DNA of 38,333 nucleotides, taken from contig VGBZ01000025.1 of assembly GCA_016870275.1 (NCBI GenBank), positions 1 through 38,333 on the forward strand. Reading direction: 5' to 3'. The position numbers were made by a program, and so were the translations under genes. Source of the stretch: Actinomycetota bacterium (GTDB lineage Bacteria > Actinomycetota > Acidimicrobiia > Acidimicrobiales > Microtrichaceae). A model generated the notes under the pieces. The model did not search any database and was not told the DNA's origin. It saw only the letters and a list, made by a program, of their open reading frames with translations. Shown piece by piece: positions 1 through 7,600 of this stretch (positions are counted from its first letter, which is position 1; each line of letters opens with the position of its first letter).

Positions 1-314
1 GACACGAGCACGATCGGCCCGGTGCGGGCCCCGGATCCGATCCAGGACCACGCATCTGCGAGGGTGCGCAGTAGGGAGCCCTCCGGAGCCAGACCCCGGA
101 TCCACTCGTTCAGCCCCAGGTCCCGAGCCGCCGCTGCGGGCAGATCCCGGGCGACGATCAACGTCAGGAACGCCCCGCCGAGCAGCAAGCACACGCCGAC
201 CAGCAGGAGCGTCGGCGCTCGCTCCCGACAGGGCAGCTCCCACCACCGCCGACCCTCCAATCCGGCTCGGTCGACATACGGCTGGAGATGGGACGGCCGG
301 GGCGCAGTGGACAC
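1..314 (-). CDS. Partial membrane protein, probably PAP2-family phosphatase (N-terminus only)
   Basis: Reading the minus strand from a GTG at 314 gives an open frame that leaves the window at base 1, so only about 104 residues are visible. An arginine-rich, tryptophan-containing N-terminal segment is followed by a hydrophobic stretch at about residues 36-55 (core TLLLVGVCLLLGGAFLTLIV), consistent with a first membrane helix. After it comes an amphipathic stretch with NEWIRGLAPEG and then a WSWIGSG segment. This layout resembles the start of PAP2-type lipid phosphatases, but the catalytic motifs would lie outside the window, so the family call is tentative. The gene diverges from the ThrH-like gene; the 97-bp gap would hold both promoters. 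The opposite-strand frame over this region has no family resemblance and was not called. Confidence 0.5.
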   Translation of the reverse strand, partial: MSTAPRPSHLQPYVDRAGLEGRRWWELPCRERAPTLLLVGVCLLLGGAFLTLIVARDLPAAAARDLGLNEWIRGLAPEGSLLRTLADAWSWIGSGARTGPIVLV

Positions 315-411
315 CGGCCCAGTGTGACGGATCGGCCCGACCGTCGGATGGTCTTCCGAGCTCGGGACCGTCGTCTTGTGGGGACCTACTGGTCGTGACG
401 ACACTGGAGAG

Positions 412-1044
412 GTGAGCGACCGGACTGACGACCGCCCGACGATCGTGTGCCTCGACCTCGAGGGCGTACTCGTTCCCGAGATCTGGATCGCCGTCGCCGA
501 GGCGACCGGGATCGATGCACTCCGGCGGACCACACGTGACGAGCCCGACTACGACGTGCTCATGCGATATCGGCTCGACATCCTCGCCGAGCGCGATCTC
601 GGACTGGGCGACATCCAGGACGTGATCGCCGGACTCTCGCCCCTCAACGGCGCCGCAGCGTTCCTCGACGAACTCCGTGACCGGACCCAGGTGGTGATCC
701 TGTCCGACACCTTCGAGCAGTTCGCCGCCCCGCTCATGGCGCAACTGGGGCGGCCGACGATCCTGTGCCATCGGCTCGTCGCCGACGACGCCGGGAACAT
801 CACCGACTACCGACTCCGACAGCCGGACCCCAAGCGCAGTGCTGTCCGGGCGTTCCACGACCTCCGCTACCGCGTGGTCGCCGCCGGCGACTCCTACAAC
901 GACACGACGATGCTGGTCGAGGCCGACCACGGGTTCCTCTTCCGGTCACCGGCCAACGTCCAGGCCGAGTTCCCGCAGTTCCGGGCGCTCGAGACCTACG
1001 CCGACCTGCTCGACTGCCTGAGCGAAGCGATCGCTGCAGGCTGA
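412..1044 (+). CDS. thrH: ThrH-type phosphoserine phosphatase / homoserine kinase-like HAD protein
   Basis: A 210-residue HAD-superfamily hydrolase. Motif I reads CLDLEGVLVPEIW, with the nucleophile and acid/base aspartate replaced by DxE as is normal in ThrH. Motif II is VVILSDTF, and motif III/IV is the lysine of PDPKRSAV followed by GDSYNDTTML. The near line-by-line match to Pseudomonas ThrH (TTRDEPDYDVLM, GDIQDVIAGL, FPQFRALETY) makes the family assignment strong. ThrH dephosphorylates phosphoserine and can transfer the phosphate to homoserine, linking serine and threonine synthesis; which activity dominates here cannot be seen. I chose GTG 412 because family members begin just before motif I and a GGAGAG lies at 406-411, although it abuts the start. 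A TTG at 376 would add 12 residues. The gene converges on the acyltransferase fusion. Confidence 0.9.
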   Translation: MSDRTDDRPTIVCLDLEGVLVPEIWIAVAEATGIDALRRTTRDEPDYDVLMRYRLDILAERDLGLGDIQDVIAGLSPLNGAAAFLDELRDRTQVVILSDTFEQFAAPLMAQLGRPTILCHRLVADDAGNITDYRLRQPDPKRSAVRAFHDLRYRVVAAGDSYNDTTMLVEADHGFLFRSPANVQAEFPQFRALETYADLLDCLSEAIAAG

Positions 1045-1049
1045 ACCGG

Positions 1050-1063
1050 CAACCCCGGGGTTG
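1050..1063. terminator. Possible bidirectional terminator palindrome
   Basis: The 29-bp gap between two convergent genes contains the perfect palindrome CAACCCCGGGGTTG, flanked by the direct repeat GAACCGG at 1043-1049 and 1063-1069. Its position fits a shared terminator, but there is no T-run and the hairpin would need a small loop opened from its centre. The function is inferred. Confidence 0.3.
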
Positions 1064-1073
1064 AACCGGCGGC

Positions 1074-3404
1074 TCACGCCGCTGCAGCAAGCAGTTGAAG
1101 TTCGAGGTCGAAGAACTCGCGGCGCGGGGCATCCCCCTCGAACCAGGAGTCCGGAGCCAACACCACTGTCGCAACACCATCGAGTCGGGAGGCCATGGAC
1201 CCGCCCGGGCCATCGGCCCCGAACGCCGCAGCCTGCAGCCGGTCGCCCTCCACTCGACAGGGGCAGCGGGGCGTGACCCCGAGCCCGTAGAACCAGCGAT
1301 CGGCATCGGTCGAGAATGCCGTGATGGCGTCGACCGACGAACTTCGCAGGCCGCCGTGGCCGACCCAGTGGAAGAACTGCGCCGCATCCACCGGAGTGGA
1401 CCGAAGGCCCCCACTCGCCCACAGGCCACCTCGGTACCCGCGGCGGTCCGGGTCAGTTGGCTCCCTCAGCTGGGATCCCTCGTCGTCGAATCGCACCACC
1501 GCCCCGGACTGGGCAGCGAGGTCGGACATGGCGTCGGTCCAGGCCCGACCCTCAGCCCGTTCGAGCGCGAGCGCCAGGAGGTGGTACCCGGTACGCGAGT
1601 AGTTGAAGCCGGTCCCCGGTTCGAACAGCAGCTGTCCGTCGTCGAACCACGATCCGACATCGTCGGCTGGCGTGGACACGATGAACGGGAGACCTGCGTC
1701 CCGTGGGAGTCCAGCGGTGTGCCGGGCGAGTTGTTCGAGGGTCATGTCGGCCGACCGGGGCGATTCGGGGACCCATCGGGACAAGGGATCATCGAGGCGC
1801 ACCAGGCCCGCCTCGACCGAACGCATCAGCCAGGTTGCGGTGGCCGCCTTCGTGAGCGACCACCACGGGAACACCCGACCTGTTCCGGGGGCGCTGCCGC
1901 CAGCAGCGGCCGGCGACACGAGGACACCAGCACCAGACCGGTTCCACTCGATCGACCATGCACCAGCGCCCTCGACGACCACGGCTGCTGACAGCGACGA
2001 GAAGCCGATCTCAGCCAGATCCTCGGCGTGGGTGTCGAGCCAGCGTTCGGTGACCACTGCGAGCCGCTCGGGAACCGACAGGTCTCCGACCTCGTCCGAC
2101 TTCCCGGGCTCACCCTTACCGGACGCGCCCACCTTCGCAGGATCGCTCGCCACCTGAGCCGACTCGGGTATCGCCACCTCGTCGTCGGCGCCGGTGACGA
2201 GGGACTCCTCCACCAGTTCCGCCCGATCGAGCGCCGCACGGCCCGACAGCGGCAGGCCGGACTCCGACCGACTCGTCGCCACGTCGCTGTTGGCACCGGT
2301 CGGCGCCGTGAACGCCACCGATGCTCCGACCAGGGCCAGGACGATCACTGCGCCGAGTGCCACTGTCGCTCTCGGCGGAACAGGAAGCGAACTGCGCCGA
2401 CCACCGGCTCGGTCCTCGAGCGGGCCGAACACGAACACCGCAACACCGACGGTGACGCCCACCACGACGAGTGCCACGACGTCGGCGAAGGCCGACGGCA
2501 GATCGGAACTCCGAACCAGGTGGGCGGCTGCGAGCAGTCCGAATCCCTGCCACAGGTAGATCGTCAGCGCCCGCTCTCCGATCAGGTCCACGATCCGACC
2601 CCAGCCGCCTCCGACGCTGGCGAGTCGGCTGCGGTACGCCAGGGCCAGCCCCAACCCGACTACGCCGACGGCAGCGGTGAGGGTCCAGGACCTGTTGACC
2701 ACGCCGTCCCAACCCGGGGGCAGCCGGATGAACACGACCGCGCCTGCCGCCGCAGCGCCCGCAGCCGCCAGACACCAACGGCGCTGTGGCACCCCCCGCT
2801 GTTGGTAGAGCATCCCGGCCACGACGAACGGGCTGTAGGTGAGCAGGTCACCGACAGCCATCGGGATCTCGATCCCTGCCGCCTGCCACCGGCCCAACGA
2901 GACCACAGCGAGCACGACCGTCGCTGCACTCGCAACGGGCCAACGGCGGACAGCGATCCGCATCGGAGCGGCGAGGACCACGAACCACAGGTACGCCCGC
3001 ACGTACCACAGAGGGATCCACAGCTGTGATCCCCAGACCGAGCCGACCGGGTCGACGACCGGGAACACCCACGGCAGGAGGTCACCGAGGCCGGGACGCC
3101 AACCCGCTGCGACCATCACCATCACGCTCGCAGCGGCGTAGGCCCAGTACGGCAGCAGAAGTCGGCGGAACCGACTGCGGACGGTCTGCCACCAACCGGC
3201 CTTGCCGACTGAGCGGTCCAGCAGCGCTCCGTTGGCGAAGAACATCGCCGGCATCGCCGGGATCCAGCTCAGCCACGGCCAGGAGAGGGTGTGCCAGAGC
3301 ACCACCCGCACGACGGCGACGGCCTTGACGACATCGAGGAAGCGGTCGCGCCGTGCCGCAGAGTGCTCGACGATCTCGGCTGGCGCTGCGGACAGTTGGA
3401 GCAT
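1074..3404 (-). CDS. Acyltransferase-3 membrane protein fused to a beta-lactamase-like serine hydrolase
   Basis: A 776-residue two-domain protein. Residues about 18-330 look like an acyltransferase_3 (OafA/NolL/WecH-type) domain: RDRFLDVVKAVAVVRVVLWHTL with the conserved His near residue 38, multiple hydrophobic helices, and GERALTIYLWQG near 276. A further helix at about 346-366 ends the membrane part. Residues about 370-445 are a polar linker. From about 450 the protein resembles class C beta-lactamase/esterase enzymes: SLTK at 516-519 fits the SxxK nucleophile motif, followed by LEQLARHTAGL and FNYSRTGYHLLALALE, where YSR sits in the usual YxN place. The serine hydrolase would be extracytoplasmic if the last helix crosses outward. 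An ATG start lies at 3404. The substrate is unknown; acyl transfer to and removal from a surface glycan or lipid is a guess. Confidence 0.85.
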   Translation of the reverse strand: MLQLSAAPAEIVEHSAARRDRFLDVVKAVAVVRVVLWHTLSWPWLSWIPAMPAMFFANGALLDRSVGKAGWWQTVRSRFRRLLLPYWAYAAASVMVMVAAGWRPGLGDLLPWVFPVVDPVGSVWGSQLWIPLWYVRAYLWFVVLAAPMRIAVRRWPVASAATVVLAVVSLGRWQAAGIEIPMAVGDLLTYSPFVVAGMLYQQRGVPQRRWCLAAAGAAAAGAVVFIRLPPGWDGVVNRSWTLTAAVGVVGLGLALAYRSRLASVGGGWGRIVDLIGERALTIYLWQGFGLLAAAHLVRSSDLPSAFADVVALVVVGVTVGVAVFVFGPLEDRAGGRRSSLPVPPRATVALGAVIVLALVGASVAFTAPTGANSDVATSRSESGLPLSGRAALDRAELVEESLVTGADDEVAIPESAQVASDPAKVGASGKGEPGKSDEVGDLSVPERLAVVTERWLDTHAEDLAEIGFSSLSAAVVVEGAGAWSIEWNRSGAGVLVSPAAAGGSAPGTGRVFPWWSLTKAATATWLMRSVEAGLVRLDDPLSRWVPESPRSADMTLEQLARHTAGLPRDAGLPFIVSTPADDVGSWFDDGQLLFEPGTGFNYSRTGYHLLALALERAEGRAWTDAMSDLAAQSGAVVRFDDEGSQLREPTDPDRRGYRGGLWASGGLRSTPVDAAQFFHWVGHGGLRSSSVDAITAFSTDADRWFYGLGVTPRCPCRVEGDRLQAAAFGADGPGGSMASRLDGVATVVLAPDSWFEGDAPRREFFDLELQLLAAAA

Positions 3405-3653
3405 GCTCGTGACCTCGGAGCAGTGATCCTAGGAGATGGCGTTCAGCGCTCCCAGAGCGAGTGATTGCCCGACCACTCCCCTAGGGTGAAGTGCGGTGAG
3501 TCGAACACACGAGGTCCGCGAACGGGCAGTCCCGGTGCGACCGGAGAAGGACCCCACATCGTCGGGAGCTGGCATCGGGCGTCAGCAGATCGAGGACCGC
3601 TCCGTGACCTGCAGCGCGCCGGTGAGATCCGTCGATGAATCGACGGCGACGTG
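3405..3653. promoter_or_regulatory. Divergent intergenic region upstream of the response regulator
   Basis: About 249 bp separate the minus-strand acyltransferase fusion from the plus-strand response regulator, so promoters for both should lie here. I see no convincing coding frame and no clear -10/-35 pair. The only strong structure is the inverted repeat at its right edge, listed separately. Confidence 0.4.
3629..3646. promoter_or_regulatory. Perfect 8-bp inverted repeat just upstream of the response-regulator start
   Basis: CCGTCGATGAATCGACGG has 8-bp arms around a 2-bp centre and ends 7 bases before the ATG at 3654. It occupies the place where a Shine-Dalgarno would sit, and no good one is visible. 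It could be an operator for the downstream regulator or an RNA hairpin limiting translation. Both are inferences. Confidence 0.35.
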
Positions 3654-4358
3654 ATGCCACCGCCGAACCAACTCGCAGCACTCGTCGTCGAGGATGCCCC
3701 TGAGGCTGCGACCCTCACCGCCGAGTTGCTCCGGTCGGTCGGGTTCCGCGCCACAATCGCCGCCGATGGCGGCGAGGCGATCGAGGCCGTACCCCGGGGG
3801 CGCTTCGACCTGATCCTGCTCGACATCGGCCTGCCCGACACCGACGGCGTCGAGCTCTGTCGCCTGGTGCGGGAGATGACCGACGCCTACATCGTGATGC
3901 TCACCGCCAGCGACGACGAGATCGACAAGGTCGTGACCCTCAAGCTCGGCGCCGATGACTACATCACCAAGCCGTACTCACCCAGGGAGTTCCTGGCCCG
4001 TATCGAGGCGCTGATGCGGCGCAGCCGCCGGGAAGCCCCCCCGTCGCAAGCCGTCCGCCGGATCGGCGGCCTGGCGATCTACCCCGATGCCCACCGTGTC
4101 GTGGTCGACGAAACCGATGTGACGCTCACCCGGATCGAGTTCGCCATCCTCGACGTCCTCACCGAACACCCGGAGCGGGTTCTCTCCCGCGACACCCTCC
4201 GCGAACGCGTGTGGGGAGCGGACTGGTTCACCGGCGACCACGTCGTCGACGTCCACATGGCCAACCTGCGACGGAAGATCGACACACCGGAGGGACCGAC
4301 ACGGATCACCACCGTCCGCGGTGTCGGGTACCGCATGTCCCCAGCACCACCGGAATGA
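3654..4358 (+). CDS. OmpR/PhoB-family two-component response regulator
   Basis: A 234-residue DNA-binding response regulator. The receiver domain covers residues about 7-118, with the acidic pair in LVVEDA, the phosphoacceptor Asp57 in LILLDIGLPDTDG, the switch Thr in VMLTAS and the conserved Lys in DDYITKPYSPREF. A winged-helix Trans_reg_C domain fills about 130-230, including LTRIEFAILDVL, VLSRDTLRERVWG and the recognition-helix segment VVDVHMANLRRKID, ending in TTVRGVGYRM. A GTG at 3651 directly precedes the ATG and either could be used. The next gene downstream, 126 bp away on the same strand, is a hybrid kinase, so the two are the likely cognate pair. The regulon is not evident. Confidence 0.93.
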   Translation: MPPPNQLAALVVEDAPEAATLTAELLRSVGFRATIAADGGEAIEAVPRGRFDLILLDIGLPDTDGVELCRLVREMTDAYIVMLTASDDEIDKVVTLKLGADDYITKPYSPREFLARIEALMRRSRREAPPSQAVRRIGGLAIYPDAHRVVVDETDVTLTRIEFAILDVLTEHPERVLSRDTLRERVWGADWFTGDHVVDVHMANLRRKIDTPEGPTRITTVRGVGYRMSPAPPE

Positions 4359-4410
4359 CGGCGCTGGCTGCAACAGGGCAACGAACCTGCCGATCCTCGA
4401 CCAACGAATC

Positions 4411-4461
4411 GAACACCGAAGCGAGCAGAACACCGAAGCGAGCAGAGCACCGGAGCGATCC
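4411..4461. repeat. 17-bp tandem repeat, three units, between the regulator and kinase genes
   Basis: Two exact copies of GAACACCGAAGCGAGCA (4411-4427, 4428-4444) are followed by a degenerate third, GAGCACCGGAGCGATCC (4445-4461). They lie in the 126-bp spacer between the response regulator and the kinase. A second tandem array of different period begins 38 bp further on. Confidence 0.85.
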
Positions 4462-4484
4462 AGCGAGCAGGTGAACCAGCGATC

Positions 4485-6644
4485 GTGAGCGACTTCCCCA
4501 CCGAACAGCCGAGCACCGAACAGCCGAGCACCGAGCAGCCGAGCACCGAGCAGCCGAGCACCGAGCAGCCGACCGGCGGAGACGTCGCCATGGCTGCGTT
4601 CGCCGCAGACGGACGAGTGCTGTGGGCCAACTCGACGTTCGTCCAGCAGTTCGATTCTCCCGTCGAGCAGCGACGTCACCAGCAGATCTCGCTGGAGGAT
4701 CTCCGAGACCTCGACCGAAGGCGCATGCAAGCCCTCCTCGCCAACATCGGCGACACCGTGACGCTCGTCGACACCGAGGGCACGATCCTCTACACGACCG
4801 GATTCCACGCCGACGTCCTCGGCTACAACCGCAACGAATGGTCTGCCCGCTCGATCCTCGAGCTGGCGCACCCCGACGACCTCGACCAGATCCTCCGCTC
4901 CCGACAACAGGTGCTCGCCGCACCCGGCGAGGAGTTCCGGACCGAGGTCCGGGTCCGAGCCGCCGATTCGCAGTACGCATGGGTCGAGCTCGCCGCAGTG
5001 AACCTTCTCGACGACCCGGCTGTCGGTGGAATCGTCATCACCACCCGGAACGTCTCGGCCCGCAAGGAACTCGAGCAGGAGCTGGCCTCCCGCCGGGATC
5101 AGGCCATGGAGGATGCCCGAATCCAGTCGGAGTTCGTCGCTCGTGTCACTCACGAACTCCGCAACCAGATCCACGCCCTCCGGGGACTCACCGAGCTGCT
5201 CAGCGATGCCGACGTTGCCAGCTCGATCCGTGAGCTCGCGGCATCGGCCCGACGCGAAGCGGAGCAGTTCGAGTTCCTCGTCAGCGAGCTACTCGACTAC
5301 TCGCGCATCGACGCCGGCGGCGGCATGGCCCGCTTGAATCCATGTGACCTCGAGCTGCTCATCGGAGATCTCGCCGCCACCGCTCGACGTTTCGCCCGGG
5401 CCGGCGTCGAGGTCAACGCCACTCTCCAACCGGACGCAGCAACGGTGGTCACCACCGATGAACGACGTCTGCGTCAGGTGTTGTTGAACCTGCTGTCGAA
5501 CGCGGCGAAGTTCACCACCACCGGCCACATCGACCTACGGATGGCAGTGCGCGATCACGAGTTGGTCGCCACCGTGAGCGATACGGGTATCGGAATCGAT
5601 GCAGACGACCTCGAACGGATCTTCCTGCCGTTCGAACGCGCCCGCCCGAGCGAATCCACCTTGGTCGATGCGTCCGCCCGCCGCCCCGACACGGGCGCCG
5701 GACTTGGCCTGTCGATCAGCCGACAGGCGGTGGAACTGCTCGGCGGGACGCTCGGGGTCTCCTCCACTCCGGGTTCCGGATCGACCTTCAGCGTCCGCGT
5801 TCCGTGCTCGCCGGTCGAGCAGACCGCCGTCGTGTCCGAACGGACCGGCCAGGCCAGTCAACCCGTTCCGGCCGACCGGAGACCCTCGGCGAACGACCAG
5901 GAGACCGGAACCAGCGGCGGAGTCGCCGCCGGACGGTTGGTCCTGGTGGTGGAGGACACTCCGGCAGCGCAGTTGCTCATCACCGAACAACTCCACCGGC
6001 TCGGCGCCCGGCCGATCGTCGTCGGCAGCGGGGAAGCAGCGCTCGACGAACTCGCTCGACGCTCGGCCAGCGGCGACGTTCCCGCCCTGATCCTCGTCGA
6101 TCGCCAGCTACCCGGGATCGACGGCTTCGAGACCGTCCGTCGCATCCGCACGCACACGGACTGGGAGGTCATCCCGGTGGTCGGGCTCAGTGCCGACGCC
6201 GACGAGGTCCACCACGCCGAGGCCCGGGCCGCCGGCATGGCCGAACTGATCCCCAAGCCACTCGGCCTCGACGAGCTCGCCGTCGTGCTGACCCACCACC
6301 TGCCCAACGGCATCGATACCGATGCGCTCGACGCTCTCGCTGTCGATCTCGGTGACACCGAGCCCGTGCGTCACATCGTCGAGGCGTACCTCGCTGAACT
6401 CGACGACCGTCAGCGGCAGGTGGTCGACGGATTCGAACTCGGCGACGAGGAGCAGGTCCGTCGAGCAGCCCACACCCTCCGAGCCACGAGCCGGACCCTC
6501 GGTGCGATCGAACTCGACAACGTCTGCACCACCATCGAATACGGAACATTTCCACCGGACCCCGACACGATCGAGCACTTCTCCCGCACCATCGATGCGA
6601 CACGGGTCGGCCTCACTGCGTGGGCCAACCGGTCATCGGGTTGA
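4485..6644 (+). CDS. Soluble hybrid sensor histidine kinase (PAS-HisKA-HATPase-REC-HPt)
   Basis: A 719-residue kinase with no obvious membrane helix, so probably cytosolic. In order: five STEQP-type pentapeptide repeats (residues about 5-30); a short PAS-like segment (about 36-60); a PAS domain (about 80-200, including ILELAHPDDLDQIL); HisKA with phosphoacceptor His223 in VTHELRNQIHAL; a HATPase_c domain with LLNLLSNAAKF, VSDTGIGI and GAGLGLSIS; a linker; a receiver domain with Asp539 in LILVDRQLPGIDG and the conserved Lys of IPKPL; and a C-terminal HPt domain with His663 in AAHTLRATSRTLGA. All relay steps upstream of a DNA-binding regulator are thus in one chain, and the OmpR-type protein just upstream is the natural target. 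The signal is unknown. The GTG start has only a weak AGCAGG upstream. The 3' end overlaps the convergent lipoprotein gene by 12 bp. Confidence 0.93.
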   Translation: MSDFPTEQPSTEQPSTEQPSTEQPSTEQPTGGDVAMAAFAADGRVLWANSTFVQQFDSPVEQRRHQQISLEDLRDLDRRRMQALLANIGDTVTLVDTEGTILYTTGFHADVLGYNRNEWSARSILELAHPDDLDQILRSRQQVLAAPGEEFRTEVRVRAADSQYAWVELAAVNLLDDPAVGGIVITTRNVSARKELEQELASRRDQAMEDARIQSEFVARVTHELRNQIHALRGLTELLSDADVASSIRELAASARREAEQFEFLVSELLDYSRIDAGGGMARLNPCDLELLIGDLAATARRFARAGVEVNATLQPDAATVVTTDERRLRQVLLNLLSNAAKFTTTGHIDLRMAVRDHELVATVSDTGIGIDADDLERIFLPFERARPSESTLVDASARRPDTGAGLGLSISRQAVELLGGTLGVSSTPGSGSTFSVRVPCSPVEQTAVVSERTGQASQPVPADRRPSANDQETGTSGGVAAGRLVLVVEDTPAAQLLITEQLHRLGARPIVVGSGEAALDELARRSASGDVPALILVDRQLPGIDGFETVRRIRTHTDWEVIPVVGLSADADEVHHAEARAAGMAELIPKPLGLDELAVVLTHHLPNGIDTDALDALAVDLGDTEPVRHIVEAYLAELDDRQRQVVDGFELGDEEQVRRAAHTLRATSRTLGAIELDNVCTTIEYGTFPPDPDTIEHFSRTIDATRVGLTAWANRSSG
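4500..4574. repeat. 15-bp tandem repeat, five units, in frame at the kinase N-terminus
   Basis: Five consecutive 15-bp units start at 4500: ACCGAACAGCCGAGC twice, ACCGAGCAGCCGAGC twice, then ACCGAGCAGCCGACC. The period is a multiple of three, so unit gain or loss would only lengthen or shorten a Thr-Glu-Gln-Pro-Ser tail in front of the PAS region. Confidence 0.9.
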
Positions 6645-7556
6645 GGACACCTCCGTCTCAGCCGGCACGAATCGGACCTCGAACAACGCCGGCCACAGCT
6701 TCCCGGTCACCAGGAACCGATCAGTCCCGGGGAGGTGGGCGACGCCGTTCAGAACATCGGGTGGCTTCAACCCATCGGGTACGGGCCGGGACCGGATCGA
6801 CTCGCTCAGCGATGTCGTGTCGACAACAGCGTCAACACGGCCACAACGCAGATCGATTCGAACGATCTCATCGACCCGCCAACGATTGGCCCACAGGCTG
6901 GTGCCGTCCCAATCGAGTTCGTTGAGCTGATCGACCGGACCGTCGGTGCGAGTGATGGTCCTGCGGTCTGTGGGTTCGAACGTCGCTCCGTCCCGCCAGG
7001 TCAGGGTGCTGGTCCCATCGCTCTGGACGAACGTCCCGTCGTCCAGCGTGGTCAACCCCCACCCCTCACCGTCGTAGGACCAGGTGTCGAGCACCTCGAG
7101 GGTGAGCGGGTCCCTCACGAAGGCCACCCCCTCGGTCCAGGTGAGCTGCACCAGTCGACCGTCGGCCGTCTCGGCAATTCCCTCCCCGAACTCCGGACCG
7201 GGAATCGTCACGCTGAGGAGCGGTTCACCGGTGGTCAGGTCGACCCGACGGACGGTGGACCGTCCGACCAGTCCGGTCCCCTCGTAGAGCTGGTCGTCGA
7301 CGACGAGCAGGCCCTGAGTGAACGCCTCCGGATCGTGGGGGTACTCAGCGACGATCTGCGGCACGAGCGACTCCGGGGGGCCGGTCGGACAGTCCCCGGG
7401 CGGTGCACTCGACGGCGCCGCCCCCTGATCCCGGGTGGCGACCGAACCCGATGCAGTGGTCTCGGACCCCGAGGTCTCCTCCGATGCGCAGCCAGCAACC
7501 ACGGTGAGGGCGACCACTGCGAACGCCACCGCCCGGGTGATCCGGGAGAATCGCAC
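6633..7556 (-). CDS. Glutaminyl-peptide cyclotransferase-like lipoprotein (glutamine cyclotransferase family)
   Basis: From GTG 7556 the product starts with a short basic segment and a hydrophobic run ending in the lipobox VVAGC, so it should be exported and lipid-anchored at about Cys23. A Ser/Thr/Ala-rich linker precedes a repeat-rich beta-propeller typical of bacterial glutamine cyclotransferase: YPHDPEAFTQGL, YEGTGLVGRSTVRRVDL, FGEGIAE, YDGEGWGLTTLDDG, LNELDWDGTSLWANRW and DVLNGVAHLPGT. These enzymes cyclise N-terminal glutamine to pyroglutamate; many bacterial members are assigned by homology only. GTG 7604 overlaps the upstream methyltransferase stop (GTGA) and is an alternative coupled start, but it gives an unusually long signal region. 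The gene follows the methyltransferase on the minus strand. Confidence 0.85.
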   Translation of the reverse strand: MRFSRITRAVAFAVVALTVVAGCASEETSGSETTASGSVATRDQGAAPSSAPPGDCPTGPPESLVPQIVAEYPHDPEAFTQGLLVVDDQLYEGTGLVGRSTVRRVDLTTGEPLLSVTIPGPEFGEGIAETADGRLVQLTWTEGVAFVRDPLTLEVLDTWSYDGEGWGLTTLDDGTFVQSDGTSTLTWRDGATFEPTDRRTITRTDGPVDQLNELDWDGTSLWANRWRVDEIVRIDLRCGRVDAVVDTTSLSESIRSRPVPDGLKPPDVLNGVAHLPGTDRFLVTGKLWPALFEVRFVPAETEVSSTR

Positions 7557-7600
7557 GACGCCGCAGAGCACAGCGACCCGGGTGGCGCCGAGTGCGACGA

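Noticed and set aside
22-327. Plus-strand open frame at the left edge
   Set aside because: It is antisense to a minus-strand frame with a clear membrane helix and has an Arg/Ser/Pro-rich composition typical of shadow frames in GC-rich DNA.
6633-6644. 12-bp convergent overlap of the kinase and lipoprotein genes as a regulatory antisense
   Set aside because: Short tail-to-tail overlaps are common in compact genomes, and no structure suggests more.
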